A program made the position numbers and the translations under genes. Below, piece after piece: positions 23,219 to 31,837 of a stretch of DNA of 45,087 bases. How positions within the stretch are numbered: the first letter of the stretch is position 1; the number at the start of each line of letters is the position of its first letter. Origin of the DNA: DAOTTX01 sp034437515 (lineage in GTDB: Bacteria > Chloroflexota > Anaerolineae > Aggregatilineales > Phototrophicaceae); the NCBI GenBank assembly GCA_034437515.1, contig DAOTTX010000430.1, positions 1 to 45,087 on the forward strand, written 5' to 3'. The notes under the pieces were generated by a model. That model was not told the origin of the DNA. It worked only from the letters and a program-made list of their open reading frames with translations, and ran no database searches.

Positions 23219-24505
23219 TCAATCTTCCTCGTCGCGTTCCCCGCCCTCCTCTTCGTCCTCTTCGTCTTCTTCACGTTCTTCACGATCTTCGCGGTCAGGG
23301 ACAACCTCCGGTGCCGGATCAACATCTTCACGGTCAGGGACGACATCAGAGTCAGGCAAATCAGGACTTTCAGGGCGTTCCGGTAGGTCAAGCGACTCCC
23401 GTTCTTCATCGAGGCCGGGCAAGATCGTCTCGTCTTCGTCCTCATCAAACGGCCTCGCCGCATCTTCTAGATCAAGCTCAAGCTCGTCGAAGCGTTCGCA
23501 CAACGGACGTTCACCATCGTCATCGAACGTGCAGGGATTACCGCCAGCCCCGGCGGGCAATTCTTCGCAGGCCGGCAGCAGACCATCGTCATCGCCGCAT
23601 AACGGTTCCTGGGAGCGGAGACGCTCACGCACGGAGTCGAGTTCGTCCTCGGTCAACCCATCGCGGATGTCGATCTCACGTTCCAGCAGGTTTAATGGCA
23701 GGCTGTCGAAGCGGTCTTCTGTGTAGGTCTGGATCATCTCACCCACGTCGAAGTCGTCCGCACGCTCACGCGGGCGTAAGTTCTCATCGACCGGGAAGCT
23801 GACCCACGTCCCGGCGATGACCGGCACCACATCGTCGTAGAGCTTGAGCGTCGCCGCCCCCTCTAACGTGCTGAAGCGCATCTCACCGCCGGCTTCCGCC
23901 TGGAAGAACACCGTCGAACCGACCGCGACCTCAACTTCGTTGACCACAAACGTCACCTCACCGACGCCTTCCGGTGTTTGCACCAGCACGCCATCCTCCG
24001 GTGCTTCTTCACAGCGAGATTGACCGATGCCTGTCGAGAGGTAAAACGCCTGCATCGGGGCAAACTCACCGTTCTCGACCTGCTCTGCGGTGACCGCGTT
24101 GGTCAAGGTCACATCACCAAACAGCACGAACGTCACATTTTGACCGGGCAGCGTCCCCGGCAAACTGGCCTGCAACTGCATCAGCGCGACACCCCATTGA
24201 CCGCTCTCTTCGTCCATCGGGGAAAGTTGCAGCGTCTCGATGTCATTAACGGCGGCGGTATCCCCGACGGAGTCAAAAGTAAAGTTTTCAGTGTCCGATC
24301 TCGGTTCCGCTGAGAGTTGGGCGTTGCCGTAACAGGCGCTGTTTCGGGAAAGATCGCTGCATTCTTGTTCGGCAGCGGTCAACGCTTCATCGACAATCGC
24401 CGGGCAGGTGCCTTCAGGGGGTGACTGCGCAATGGCGACATGGAACGACTGCAAAAACAACAGCACACCGAGTAAAACAAGCAATTTCAATCGAATGGGA
24501 CGCAT
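23219..24505 (-). CDS. Exported protein with paired-Cys N-terminal domain, FecR-like domain and acidic tail
   Basis: 428 residues. The signal peptide (residues 1-26) ends VAIAQ. The mature N-terminus has the pattern CPAIVDEALTAAEQEC then NSACYGN. A beta-rich domain (FTFDSVGDTAAVNDI, FVLFGDVTLTN) is followed by a FecR-like segment at about 208-255 (VEVAVGSTVFFQAEAGGEMRFS, then LEGAATL). From about 330 to the end the protein is mostly Asp/Glu/Pro/Arg, a disordered acidic tail. The protein at 39741-41054 shares the Cys pattern and the FecR-like part. Function unknown, probably an envelope-associated protein. The start has AGGAG 8 bases upstream. It follows the lipoprotein gene by 11 bases. Confidence 0.74.
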   Translation of the reverse strand: MRPIRLKLLVLLGVLLFLQSFHVAIAQSPPEGTCPAIVDEALTAAEQECSDLSRNSACYGNAQLSAEPRSDTENFTFDSVGDTAAVNDIETLQLSPMDEESGQWGVALMQLQASLPGTLPGQNVTFVLFGDVTLTNAVTAEQVENGEFAPMQAFYLSTGIGQSRCEEAPEDGVLVQTPEGVGEVTFVVNEVEVAVGSTVFFQAEAGGEMRFSTLEGAATLKLYDDVVPVIAGTWVSFPVDENLRPRERADDFDVGEMIQTYTEDRFDSLPLNLLEREIDIRDGLTEDELDSVRERLRSQEPLCGDDDGLLPACEELPAGAGGNPCTFDDDGERPLCERFDELELDLEDAARPFDEDEDETILPGLDEERESLDLPERPESPDLPDSDVVPDREDVDPAPEVVPDREDREEREEDEEDEEEGGERDEED

Positions 24506-24516
24506 GGGTAAAGCTC

Positions 24517-25185
24517 CTATGGGACTAGAAGGGTAATTTCAATCACATTATCCGCAAACACAATGGATTGCAAGTCACTGACCTCGCCAACCTGCGCCGT
24601 GATCGCCTCACCGAACACATCCGTCACCAGTGGATAGAGTTCGTCACGCACGGCCTGTGTGTATTGCTCCGGCGGCTCCCCGGAGGCGACTTCGATGGCT
24701 CCTACGCTGACCAGTACCAACCCACCGGAAATTTGAAACCGGATAAACACATCGCCCGTCACCAACGCCCGACCCCCCGGCGCGGTCAGTTGGATCTGTA
24801 TGCCAGCGTCCTCCCCGCTGACGAAGTCAATGTTCGCTCGTTCCAGCGAGGGTGTTTGAGGGATGGCGGCGTTGACGGCAGCCTGAAATGCACGTTCGGT
24901 AATGGTGATGTCAAGCGTGTTTTCCAGCGCGATGGGTGTCGTGCTGGGTGTGGGTGTGCGCGACGGCACGGATGTTTCTGGAACGATGGTGAAGGGCGTT
25001 TCGGTCGGTACGGTCGTCGCTGCTTCGGCGGGGGTGGCACTCGCCGTCGGTGAGGCAACCGGTGCTGTGGCGGTGGCTGCGCTACGCGGGATGATCGTCG
25101 GCAGTTCGCCATCATCGGGTGTAGGGTCATCACCGCCGCACGCCCCCATTACCATCATCAGCAATAAGAGAAGCGTTCGTTTCAT
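24517..25185 (-). CDS. Exported lipoprotein of unknown function
   Basis: 222 residues. The signal MKRTLLLLLMMVMGAC has a lipobox (MGAC, lipidated Cys16), then an Ala/Thr/Pro-rich disordered linker to about residue 85. A globular C-terminal domain of about 135 residues follows (NTLDITITERAFQAAVNAAI, GRALVTGDVFIRFQISGG, SDLQSIVFADNVIEITLLVP). The domain repeats helix then strand and looks lipid-binding or LolA/DUF2993-like in style, but I do not assign a family. It is coupled to the next gene with an 11-base gap, so the two exported proteins probably act together. Confidence 0.72.
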   Translation of the reverse strand: MKRTLLLLLMMVMGACGGDDPTPDDGELPTIIPRSAATATAPVASPTASATPAEAATTVPTETPFTIVPETSVPSRTPTPSTTPIALENTLDITITERAFQAAVNAAIPQTPSLERANIDFVSGEDAGIQIQLTAPGGRALVTGDVFIRFQISGGLVLVSVGAIEVASGEPPEQYTQAVRDELYPLVTDVFGEAITAQVGEVSDLQSIVFADNVIEITLLVP

Positions 25186-25213
25186 CGAATCTCGTCCTTA
25201 TATTCAACAGCAA

Positions 25214-25234
25214 GGGCGAGCTGACAGCTCGCCC
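25214..25234. terminator. Perfect hairpin downstream of the FeS oxidoreductase gene
   Basis: GGGCGAGCT-GAC-AGCTCGCCC, a 9-bp perfect stem with a 3-base loop, followed on the plus strand by CCTAC. It lies 44 bases beyond the oxidoreductase stop on the minus strand. The T-run is weak, so it may be a repeat-type palindrome that also stops transcription. Confidence 0.55.
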
Positions 25235-25277
25235 CTACGACAACGATCATATTCAAATCAGCGTATTGCCATTGCAA

Positions 25278-27347
25278 CTAATCAGCAGCGGGTTCGCTCG
25301 GCTCCACTGGTGATGGGTCGCTCAAACGCTCGGCGATCAACTCCGCGACGTCTTTGACGACCGGGCCGCCTTCGACCTCGGACTGCGCAGACTCGAACAT
25401 CTGCATACAGAACGGGCAACCAACCGCGACCACTTCCGCGCCGGTGCTTTTGGCCTCCTCGTAGCGTTCCACGTTGACGGCCTTGTCACCGTGTTCTTCT
25501 TCTTTCCAGAACTGCGCACCACCGGCACCGCAGCAGAACGAGTTCTTTCCGCTGCGCGGCATCTCGACCGGCTGTTCGCCATCGCTGACGCTCAACAGCA
25601 CGTTACGCGGTGCATCGACCACGTCGTTGTGCCGTCCGAGATAGCACGGGTCGTGGAAGGTGACGTTGGGCAGCTTATCCGGGTGGGCTTTCATCGGTAC
25701 ACGCCCCGCAGCGATGAGTTCTTCGATCAACTCAGTGTGATGCACGACCTCATACTCACCCCCGAACTGGTGATATTCTTTACCCAGATTATGCAGACAG
25801 TGCGGGCAAGTCACCACGATGCGCGGTGGGTTGACATCGTTGAGCGTTTCAACATTGCCCATCGCCAGTTCCTGAAACAGATACTCGTTCCCGGCGCGGC
25901 GGGCGCTGTCGCCGGTGCAGTTTTCCATCTCACCTAGCACGGCGAAGTCCACCCCGGCCTGATGCAGTACCTTGACCAGCGCACGAGCGGTCAACTGCGC
26001 ACGCGGATCATAACTCGCCGCACAACCGACCCAGTATAGAATGTCAAAATTGGGGTTTTCCTCGACGGTGGGCACCGAGAAGTCCAAGCCGTTGGCCCAG
26101 CGGAAACGGTTCTCGCTGATCTGCCAGGGGTTGCCCTGCCGCTCCATACCGTCGAAGGCGACTTCGAGTTCTTCGGGGAAGTCCGCTTGCATCAGCACGG
26201 CGTCACGCCGCATTTCGAGGATGTCTAGCATCGGTTCGTTACCCACCGGGCAGATGTCAATACAGGCACCGCAGGCCGTACACGCCCACACCGCTGATTC
26301 ACTGATGGCGGACCCCATCAACGGGTTCACACTGACCTCACCATTGGAAAGGTCAAACATCTGATCTTTGATGAGATAACGCTTGTTGACCTCATAAGCC
26401 GCCGGTGAAAGTTCCTTGCCGGTCACGTAGGCCGGGCAGACATCCTGACAGCGGTTACACATGATGCAAGCGAAAGCATCGACGATGTGCGTCATCGGCA
26501 AGTCTTCAAGGCGATTGGTGCCGAATTGCTCGATTTCCTCGTCTTCGAGGTCGAGCGGTTGCATCTCACCGAGTGATGTGCGATGCGGGCGCGTCAGGTA
26601 GTTAAACGGAGCCATAAACAGATGCGCGTGCTTGGTATAGGGGAAATAGGGCGTAAACACCAGAATGCCCCCCAGCGCCAACCACCACCACAAATGCCGG
26701 AACATCTGCAAACCGTCGTCACCAAGACCGGAGAAGATGGGCGAAACAGCGGTCGCAAACGGCATCCACAGGTCAGCGTCATGTTGGGCAACGTAGGTTG
26801 CCTCACCGAGGAAGCGTGCCCCCACATGGATCAAGATGAACACCGCTACAATCAGCGAGTCCCGGTCGATAAAGCCCTGCTTGACCTTCGGGTGCAACAG
26901 CACGTTATCGTGATATTGCAAATCGTCTTTGTTGGGCAGGTAGAAACGGCGGGCGATGAAATACACCACACCGACGATCACGGCGATGCTCAACACATCC
27001 GCCAGCAAGCGGTAAAAGTCGTAGACAATGCCGAAATCATACAGGGTATCATGAAAACCACCAATGTAGCCGATCAGCAGATCAACCGCGTTGACCAGAA
27101 AATAAAATGTAAAACCCCATACAATCCCCAGATGCAGCAGGCTCGTCCAGCGACGTGTGCGCAAGGTGGTGGACTGTGTCACGTAGATACGCAGCGCCTC
27201 CCAAGCCCGGCGCGGCAAGTTTTCCAGGTGAAGTTTGCCATCCCCGCGATTAATGACCAACCACATCTCACGGAACCCCTGGTAAGTTGCGCCGATGGCA
27301 AATAATGCCAACAGCAAAAAAAGTATTTGTTCAATGGGCGTTAACAT
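25278..27347 (-). CDS. Membrane-bound FeS oxidoreductase, probable ETF:menaquinone oxidoreductase (EtfD/HdrD-like)
   Basis: 689 residues. The N-terminal third has about six transmembrane segments resembling the heme b-binding NarI/DsrM type. Then come two 4Fe-4S motifs, CIMCNRCQDVCPAYVTG (about 295) and CTACGACIDICPVGN (about 353). Two cysteine-rich CCG domains follow: one with WVGCAASYDPR, ENCTGD and CPHCLHN (the usual CCG is CTG here), the other with HDPCYLGRHN, FCCGAGG and CPFCMQ. This layout is that of the membrane oxidoreductases that pass electrons from ETF, reduced by acyl-CoA dehydrogenases, to menaquinone. The etf genes are not in the window, so the ETF link is from family knowledge and nearby beta-oxidation genes. 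Start ATG has AGAGGG upstream. Confidence 0.85.
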   Translation of the reverse strand: MLTPIEQILFLLLALFAIGATYQGFREMWLVINRGDGKLHLENLPRRAWEALRIYVTQSTTLRTRRWTSLLHLGIVWGFTFYFLVNAVDLLIGYIGGFHDTLYDFGIVYDFYRLLADVLSIAVIVGVVYFIARRFYLPNKDDLQYHDNVLLHPKVKQGFIDRDSLIVAVFILIHVGARFLGEATYVAQHDADLWMPFATAVSPIFSGLGDDGLQMFRHLWWWLALGGILVFTPYFPYTKHAHLFMAPFNYLTRPHRTSLGEMQPLDLEDEEIEQFGTNRLEDLPMTHIVDAFACIMCNRCQDVCPAYVTGKELSPAAYEVNKRYLIKDQMFDLSNGEVSVNPLMGSAISESAVWACTACGACIDICPVGNEPMLDILEMRRDAVLMQADFPEELEVAFDGMERQGNPWQISENRFRWANGLDFSVPTVEENPNFDILYWVGCAASYDPRAQLTARALVKVLHQAGVDFAVLGEMENCTGDSARRAGNEYLFQELAMGNVETLNDVNPPRIVVTCPHCLHNLGKEYHQFGGEYEVVHHTELIEELIAAGRVPMKAHPDKLPNVTFHDPCYLGRHNDVVDAPRNVLLSVSDGEQPVEMPRSGKNSFCCGAGGAQFWKEEEHGDKAVNVERYEEAKSTGAEVVAVGCPFCMQMFESAQSEVEGGPVVKDVAELIAERLSDPSPVEPSEPAAD

Positions 27348-27510
27348 GCAGTTCCCTCTAATGTTGATAAAAGCCTCTTAGAGCACCTATTTTAACCCCA
27401 CACTCAGGGTTTATGCCAGTTTTATGTTCATCATCTCTGTAAGATTTATCGCCCTATCCACATCTATGATTACGATGTTGAACAGATAAACAAATAGAGG
27501 GAAAAATAAC

Positions 27511-28101
27511 ATGAAAATTGACTTCAACGCTATCTTTGAGGGTGACCAGAAGATGATCGACGTCGCCGAGGGCGTTACCGTCGCAGACCTCAAGGCGATG
27601 ACCAACGAGAGTATCGATACCATCCTCGGCTTTTTCGAGGGACTAGACGACAGCGACGTGGTCTTTGAGCCAGTAGACCCGGAAGCAGACGACCCCTACG
27701 CCGTCGAAGGTGAGCAACACATCGGCTGGAACCTGGCGCATCTCGTCGCGCACGTCACGGCCAGCAGCGAAGAAGGCGCAGCCATCAGTAGTTTGCTCGC
27801 ACGCGGCTTCCCCACTGCGGAGCGCCCGCGCTACGAGACTCCCTGGCAAGAGATCATCACGCACGCACAGTGCATCCAACGGCTGGAAGAAAGCCGCCGG
27901 ATGCGCCTCGCTTACCTGGATACCTGGCCCGACGAGCCACATCTGGATGTCTACCGGGATATTTCCCCGCGCTTTGTCGAGCGTTTTGGGCAGATGAACG
28001 CGCCAGCGTCCTTCCTGTTCGGCCTGGGGCATGAGATCGGACATCAAGACCAGTTCCGTGATGTGCGCCAGCAAGCACTGGCGGCAAAAGCGAACGCTTA
28101 G
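27511..28101 (+). CDS. DinB-like superfamily protein
   Basis: 196 residues forming a likely four-helix bundle. The metal-site histidines of the DinB/YfiT-like family are visible: His77/His81 in NLAHLVAHVT and His174/His178 in GHEIGHQDQFRDVR. Members bind a divalent metal, and some are thiol-dependent S-transferases, but the activity here is unknown. AGAGGGA precedes the ATG at suitable distance. It is divergent from the FeS oxidoreductase. The hisS promoter begins directly after its stop codon. Confidence 0.75.
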   Translation: MKIDFNAIFEGDQKMIDVAEGVTVADLKAMTNESIDTILGFFEGLDDSDVVFEPVDPEADDPYAVEGEQHIGWNLAHLVAHVTASSEEGAAISSLLARGFPTAERPRYETPWQEIITHAQCIQRLEESRRMRLAYLDTWPDEPHLDVYRDISPRFVERFGQMNAPASFLFGLGHEIGHQDQFRDVRQQALAAKANA

Positions 28102-28104
28102 CCC

Positions 28105-28133
28105 TTTGTGTTTCACCACGCAGACGCTATAAT
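28105..28133 (+). promoter_or_regulatory. Promoter of the hisS leader
   Basis: TTTGTG (28105-28110), 17 bases, consensus TATAAT (28128-28133). Predicted start is near 28140, about 40 bases before the leader peptide and 165 bases before hisS. The -35 is poor. Confidence 0.6.
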
Positions 28134-28178
28134 AAGCGAAAGGCAAGCATAAGAACACGAGAAAGTAACGGACACGCC

Positions 28179-28214
28179 ATGCACAGCCATCATCATCGGG
28201 AAATCAAAGACTGA
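28179..28214 (+). CDS. Putative His-rich leader peptide of hisS (MHSHHHREIKD)
   Basis: An 11-codon ORF, ATG CAC AGC CAT CAT CAT CGG and so on to TGA, with four His codons within codons 2 to 6. It sits between the promoter and a terminator in front of the histidyl-tRNA synthetase gene. A modest ACGGAC lies 7 bases before the ATG. The His codons overlap the first strand of a 1:2, 2:3, 3:4 set of alternative stems. This is the layout of ribosome-mediated attenuation: starvation for charged His-tRNA would stall the ribosome on the His run. It is too short for standard gene finders. Confidence 0.75.
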   Translation: MHSHHHREIKD

Positions 28215-28277
28215 CCGGCGTGCTTCCTGATTTGTAAATCAACCCACAGAGCGCAGACGTTGGTCTGCGCCTTTTTT
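28181..28277 (+). promoter_or_regulatory. Ribosome-mediated transcription attenuator of hisS
   Basis: Strand 1, GCACAGCC (28181-28188, over the His codons), pairs with strand 2, GGCGTGC (28217-28223), 7 pairs with one bulged A. Strand 2 extended to CTTCCTG can pair instead with strand 3 around CAGAGCGC, with two single-base bulges. Strand 3, GCGCAGAC (28251-28258), otherwise pairs perfectly with strand 4, GTCTGCGC (28263-28270), followed by CTTTTTTA, a strong intrinsic terminator. Pairing was done by eye; energies were not computed. Confidence 0.72.
28251..28277 (+). terminator. Attenuator terminator in front of hisS
   Basis: 8-bp perfect stem GCGCAGAC / GTCTGCGC, GTTG loop, then six T (28272-28277). 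It ends 26 bases before the hisS ATG, so hisS is only transcribed by read-through. Confidence 0.85.
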
Positions 28278-28303
28278 ATTTGTCAATTTCCAGAGGAGAA
28301 GTG

Positions 28304-29638
28304 ATGAGCAAGATCAACCCACGCCCACCAAAGGGGATGCGCGACTTCCTGCCCGCCGAGATGCTCAAACGCGAGTATGTGTTCGGCGTCGTCGAGGAGG
28401 TGTTTCACCTCTACGGCTTCGAGCCGCTGCAAACCCCCGTTATCGAACTGAACGAAACGCTTTACGGCAAGTACGGCGAGGACGCCGAAAATCTGATTTA
28501 CAGCGTCAAACACGGGCGCAGCGACAAAGACGAACATTCCATGCGCTATGACCTGACCGTACCGCTGGCGCGAGTGGTCGCACAGTACGAGAACGAATTC
28601 ACCTTCCCGTTCAAGCGTTATCAGATCGCGCCGGTCTTCCGTGGGGAGCGCCCGCAGAAAGGCCGCTACCGGGAGTTTTACCAATGTGATGCGGACATCG
28701 TCGGCATTGAGGACATGAGCGCCGATGCCGAGGTGGTCGGGCTGACGGTCAACGCGCTGCGGCGGTTGGGCTTTCAACAGTTCGAGGTTAAGATCAACCA
28801 TCGCCAACTGCTGACCGCCATCGGGCAGTATTCCGGCGTGCCAGATGACCAACTGCCCGATCTCTACCGCAGTGTGGATAAGTTCGACAAGATCGGCGCG
28901 GCGGGCGTCGAGAAAGAACTGCTCGAACGTGGCATCGCGGACGATGTCGTCAAGCGCATGATGGCACTTATCACCTCGCAGCGGCGCGGCGTGGAAAATC
29001 TCGACTATCTGGCAGGCGAATTGGGCGATATGGACGCCGCTAAGACCAGCATCGCCGAACTGCGTGAACTGGCGGATTACCTCGCCGACGCCGGGATCGG
29101 TGAGGACGTTTACGCCTTCGACCTGACGATGGTTCGCGGCCTCGGCTATTACACCGGCCCCATCTTTGAGACGGTCGTCACCGAACCGAACATCGGTAGC
29201 TTGAGCGGCGGCGGTCGCTATGATGGCTTGATCGGCATGTTCCGCAAGCAAAGCCTACCGACCACCGGTATTTCATTGGGTATTGAGCGCATCATCGACG
29301 TGATGGACGAACTCAACCTCTACCCGGAAAATCTCGGTGGGACGGTCGTGCAGGTGCTGGTCACTGTGTTCAATGCGGAAACACGCCGCGCTGCCGCCAA
29401 ACTCGCCAGCGAACTCCGTACTGCTGGCATCAACACCGAGCTTTACATGGAAAACAAAAACCTCGGCAAACAGTTCAAACACGCCGATAAGAAGGGTATC
29501 CCGGTCGTCGCTATCGCCGGGCCGGACGAAATCACCGCCGGGAACGTGACGTTCAAGCGCCTGCGTGACGGTGAGGAAGTCACCATTGATCGTGAGAACG
29601 CAATTGAAAAGGTGCAGGCGCTACTGCATATCGGCTAA
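28304..29638 (+). CDS. hisS: Histidyl-tRNA synthetase
   Basis: 444 residues, class II synthetase that charges tRNA-His. It opens MSKINPRPPKGMRDFLPAEM. Motif 2 lies around YQIAPVFRGERPQKGRYREFYQ. The HisRS-specific motifs are MVRGLGYYTGPIFE and SLSGGGRYDGLIGMF, followed by motif 3 GISLGIERI. The C-terminal anticodon domain is from about 340 (VQVLVTVFNAETRRAAAKLA). ATG 28304 has AGAGGAGAAG upstream. A frame-compatible TTG at 28280 lies next to the terminator T-run and is rejected. It is preceded by the attenuator described separately. No T-box signature was recognised. Confidence 0.97.
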   Translation: MSKINPRPPKGMRDFLPAEMLKREYVFGVVEEVFHLYGFEPLQTPVIELNETLYGKYGEDAENLIYSVKHGRSDKDEHSMRYDLTVPLARVVAQYENEFTFPFKRYQIAPVFRGERPQKGRYREFYQCDADIVGIEDMSADAEVVGLTVNALRRLGFQQFEVKINHRQLLTAIGQYSGVPDDQLPDLYRSVDKFDKIGAAGVEKELLERGIADDVVKRMMALITSQRRGVENLDYLAGELGDMDAAKTSIAELRELADYLADAGIGEDVYAFDLTMVRGLGYYTGPIFETVVTEPNIGSLSGGGRYDGLIGMFRKQSLPTTGISLGIERIIDVMDELNLYPENLGGTVVQVLVTVFNAETRRAAAKLASELRTAGINTELYMENKNLGKQFKHADKKGIPVVAIAGPDEITAGNVTFKRLRDGEEVTIDRENAIEKVQALLHIG

Positions 29639-29714
29639 AGATTGCAACTCAGGATGTTCTCCGCTAACATCGCTAAATTAAGTACGTGACGAATCTTCAT
29701 CGAAAGGACACCCC

Positions 29715-31256
29715 ATGACCTTATTTCCCCGCTCTAGCGGGATATTGCTCCACCCGACCTCATTGCCTGGTCGCTATGGTATCGGCGATCTTGGCGAATA
29801 TGCCTACCGCTTTGTAGATTGGCTGCAATCACACGGGCAGTCGGCCTGGCAGATTTTGCCCCTCGGCCCGACCAGCTACGGCGACTCACCCTATCAGAGC
29901 CTCTCGGCGTTTGCTGGCAACACCAACCTCATCAGCCTGGATAAGCTGGTCGGCGAAGGCTTTTTGAACCATGACGACCTCGGCGATGTGCCGGACTTCC
30001 CCGAAGACTACGTCGATTACGGCTGGGTGATTGACTATCACGATAAGAAGCTGGCGCTGGCCTTTGAACGCTTCAAGACAGATGCCAATGCCGGTCAAAA
30101 AGACTCTTTCGATGAGTGGTACGAGGCCAGCCAGTATTGGCTGGATGACTACACGCTGTTCATCGCACTAAAGAACGATCACGGCGGGCGTCCGTGGACG
30201 GAATGGAAAGAGAAATACGCGCTGCGCGACCCCAAAGCGATGAAAGAAGCCCGCAAACGCCTCGCCGACCAGATCGAGAAGCACAAATTTTTACAGTGGC
30301 TGTTTCATATGCAGTGGTATGACCTCAAGGGATATGCCAACGAGCGCGACATCCGCTTCATCGGCGATATTCCGATCTTCGTCGCGCACGATAGCAGCGA
30401 TGTATGGGCCAATCGCGAACGCTTCTACCTGGACGAAAAAGGCGCGCCGACCGTCGTCGCCGGTGTGCCGCCGGATTACTTCAGCGCGACCGGGCAGCGG
30501 TGGGGCAACCCCTTGTATCGTTGGGATGTGATGAAAGAACAGGGCTATAGCTGGTGGGTCAGCCGGATGCAGGCCACGCTTAGCCTGGTCGATCTCGTCC
30601 GCATTGACCATTTCCGTGGCTTTGAGGCGTATTGGGAAATCCCCGCCGAAGAACCGACCGCCGTTAACGGGCAGTGGGTCAAGGGGCCGAACATCGACGT
30701 CTTCCACAAGCTGGAAGAAGAACTCGGTGCATTGCCCATCATCGCCGAAGACCTGGGTGTCATCACACCGGAAGTCGAAGAACTGCGTGACGCGCTCGAC
30801 CTCCCCGGTATGAAGGTGCTGCAATTCGCCTGGAGCGACCCCAAAAATCCGTTTTTGCCACATAACTACGTCAATAACTGTGTGGGCTACACCGGCACGC
30901 ATGACAACAACACCACCGTCGGCTGGTGGGTCAGCGGCGAAGCCGACGACCACGTCCGCAACATGATTCAGGGTTATGTCTCCCGCGAAGTCCACGAGAT
31001 CAACTGGACGATGATCCGCCTGGGGATGATGTCCGCCGCGCATACCTTCGTCGCGCCGATGCAAGACATCCTCGGCCTGGGTGAATCTGCTCGGATGAAC
31101 ACCCCCGGCAAGGAACAGGGCAATTGGACATGGCGCTTACAAGCGCATGACCTCGATAACAACGCAAAAGATCGACTAGCGCACATGACGTGGCTGTATC
31201 GCCGCCGCCCAGACCAACAAGAGCCAGTCTACGGTGACGCCGCCGTGCAGGACTAA
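29715..31256 (+). CDS. malQ: 4-alpha-glucanotransferase (amylomaltase), GH77
   Basis: 513 residues. It transfers maltodextrin segments between alpha-1,4-glucans, releasing glucose. It begins with FPRSSGILLHPTSLPGRYGIGDLG, then WQILPLGPTSYGDSPYQSLSAFAGN. The catalytic region has VRIDHFRGFEAYWEIP (nucleophile Asp), LPIIAEDLGVITPEV (acid/base Glu) and GYTGTHDNNTTVGWW (third Asp). Length fits short bacterial amylomaltases (about 500). ATG preceded by AAAGGAC. It lies upstream of the GH13 enzyme and separated from it by a convergent small gene, so they form a functional but not strictly operonic pair. Confidence 0.95.
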   Translation: MTLFPRSSGILLHPTSLPGRYGIGDLGEYAYRFVDWLQSHGQSAWQILPLGPTSYGDSPYQSLSAFAGNTNLISLDKLVGEGFLNHDDLGDVPDFPEDYVDYGWVIDYHDKKLALAFERFKTDANAGQKDSFDEWYEASQYWLDDYTLFIALKNDHGGRPWTEWKEKYALRDPKAMKEARKRLADQIEKHKFLQWLFHMQWYDLKGYANERDIRFIGDIPIFVAHDSSDVWANRERFYLDEKGAPTVVAGVPPDYFSATGQRWGNPLYRWDVMKEQGYSWWVSRMQATLSLVDLVRIDHFRGFEAYWEIPAEEPTAVNGQWVKGPNIDVFHKLEEELGALPIIAEDLGVITPEVEELRDALDLPGMKVLQFAWSDPKNPFLPHNYVNNCVGYTGTHDNNTTVGWWVSGEADDHVRNMIQGYVSREVHEINWTMIRLGMMSAAHTFVAPMQDILGLGESARMNTPGKEQGNWTWRLQAHDLDNNAKDRLAHMTWLYRRRPDQQEPVYGDAAVQD

Positions 31257-31329
31257 CGTCGCCTGGTAGATGGGTGAGATAAGGATGCAGTCCTCGTCCC
31301 CCCATAGGTGTCAAGTTAAGCCAATACAA

Positions 31330-31354
31330 AAAGGGCGACATCTCATCGCCCTTT
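31330..31354. terminator. Terminator between malQ and the convergent small acidic gene
   Basis: 9-bp stem AAAGGGCGA / TCGCCCTTT with a 7-base loop. On the minus strand TTTTTG extends the run, making a strong terminator for the acidic protein gene. On the plus strand it can stop malQ transcripts. Confidence 0.8.
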
Positions 31355-31374
31355 ATCACCATCATCACTCGAAA

Positions 31375-31671
31375 CTATTCGTTTTTGTCTTCTTCGATCT
31401 CTTCAGCGACCGTATCCGCGTCGTGTGCCAACGGTGTGCGCTCCTGGGCATCTTCGTTGAGCCAGTTATCCGGATCGTCGGACTCGGTCACTGGCGCACT
31501 TGGATAGTAGTTCTCCGTCATGCGGTTGTAGCCGTAATCATCCATGCCCTGCATCACTTCCTCGGCGCTGGCGTCTTCCGGGCCGAGGCGGTCGATTACT
31601 TCCGGTGTTTCGCGTAGCTCGTTTTCGTCCACACCGTCATCAGGTGTGTCGTTAGGATTTAAAAGCATCAT
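31375..31671 (-). CDS. Small acidic protein of unknown function
   Basis: 98 residues, very rich in Asp and Glu. No signal peptide, membrane segment or cysteines. Segments include RETPEVIDRLGPEDASAEEV and GYNRMTENYYPSAPVTESDD, then an acidic tail EEIEEDKNE. It resembles small, probably disordered proteins seen in several phyla but I cannot name a family. The frame opens with two Met codons (31671, 31668); TAGGAT is the only weak Shine-Dalgarno. The strong terminator after its stop and the polar composition support a real gene. Confidence 0.6.
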   Translation of the reverse strand: MMLLNPNDTPDDGVDENELRETPEVIDRLGPEDASAEEVMQGMDDYGYNRMTENYYPSAPVTESDDPDNWLNEDAQERTPLAHDADTVAEEIEEDKNE

Positions 31672-31740
31672 TGTTTTGATCCTACAGATAATTTATCTCA
31701 GGTTATCAGCATAACTTCTCCGTCTCCGTAGCGCCTGAAA

Positions 31741-31804
31741 TCTCATTGAGCGAGCGATGAGAATCATCTCAACCGTTGTTTAGCCGCACGCCCTCCGTTA
31801 CGAT
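31741..31804 (+). promoter_or_regulatory. Promoter and upstream palindrome for the GH13 gene
   Basis: TTGTTT (31776-31781), 17 bases, TACGAT (31799-31804), about 34 bases before the ATG. Upstream lies the inverted repeat TCTCAT / ATGAGA (31741-31746, 31757-31762, 10-base spacer), which could be an operator for a sugar-responsive regulator. The operator role is inference. Confidence 0.42.
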
Positions 31805-31837
31805 TGGCTTTTATCCACACAATGATAAGGGCATTGC

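Noticed and set aside
28102..28303. T-box riboswitch in front of hisS
   Set aside because: A terminator is present, but no T-box sequence or specifier-loop structure was recognised. The His-codon leader ORF explains the region better.
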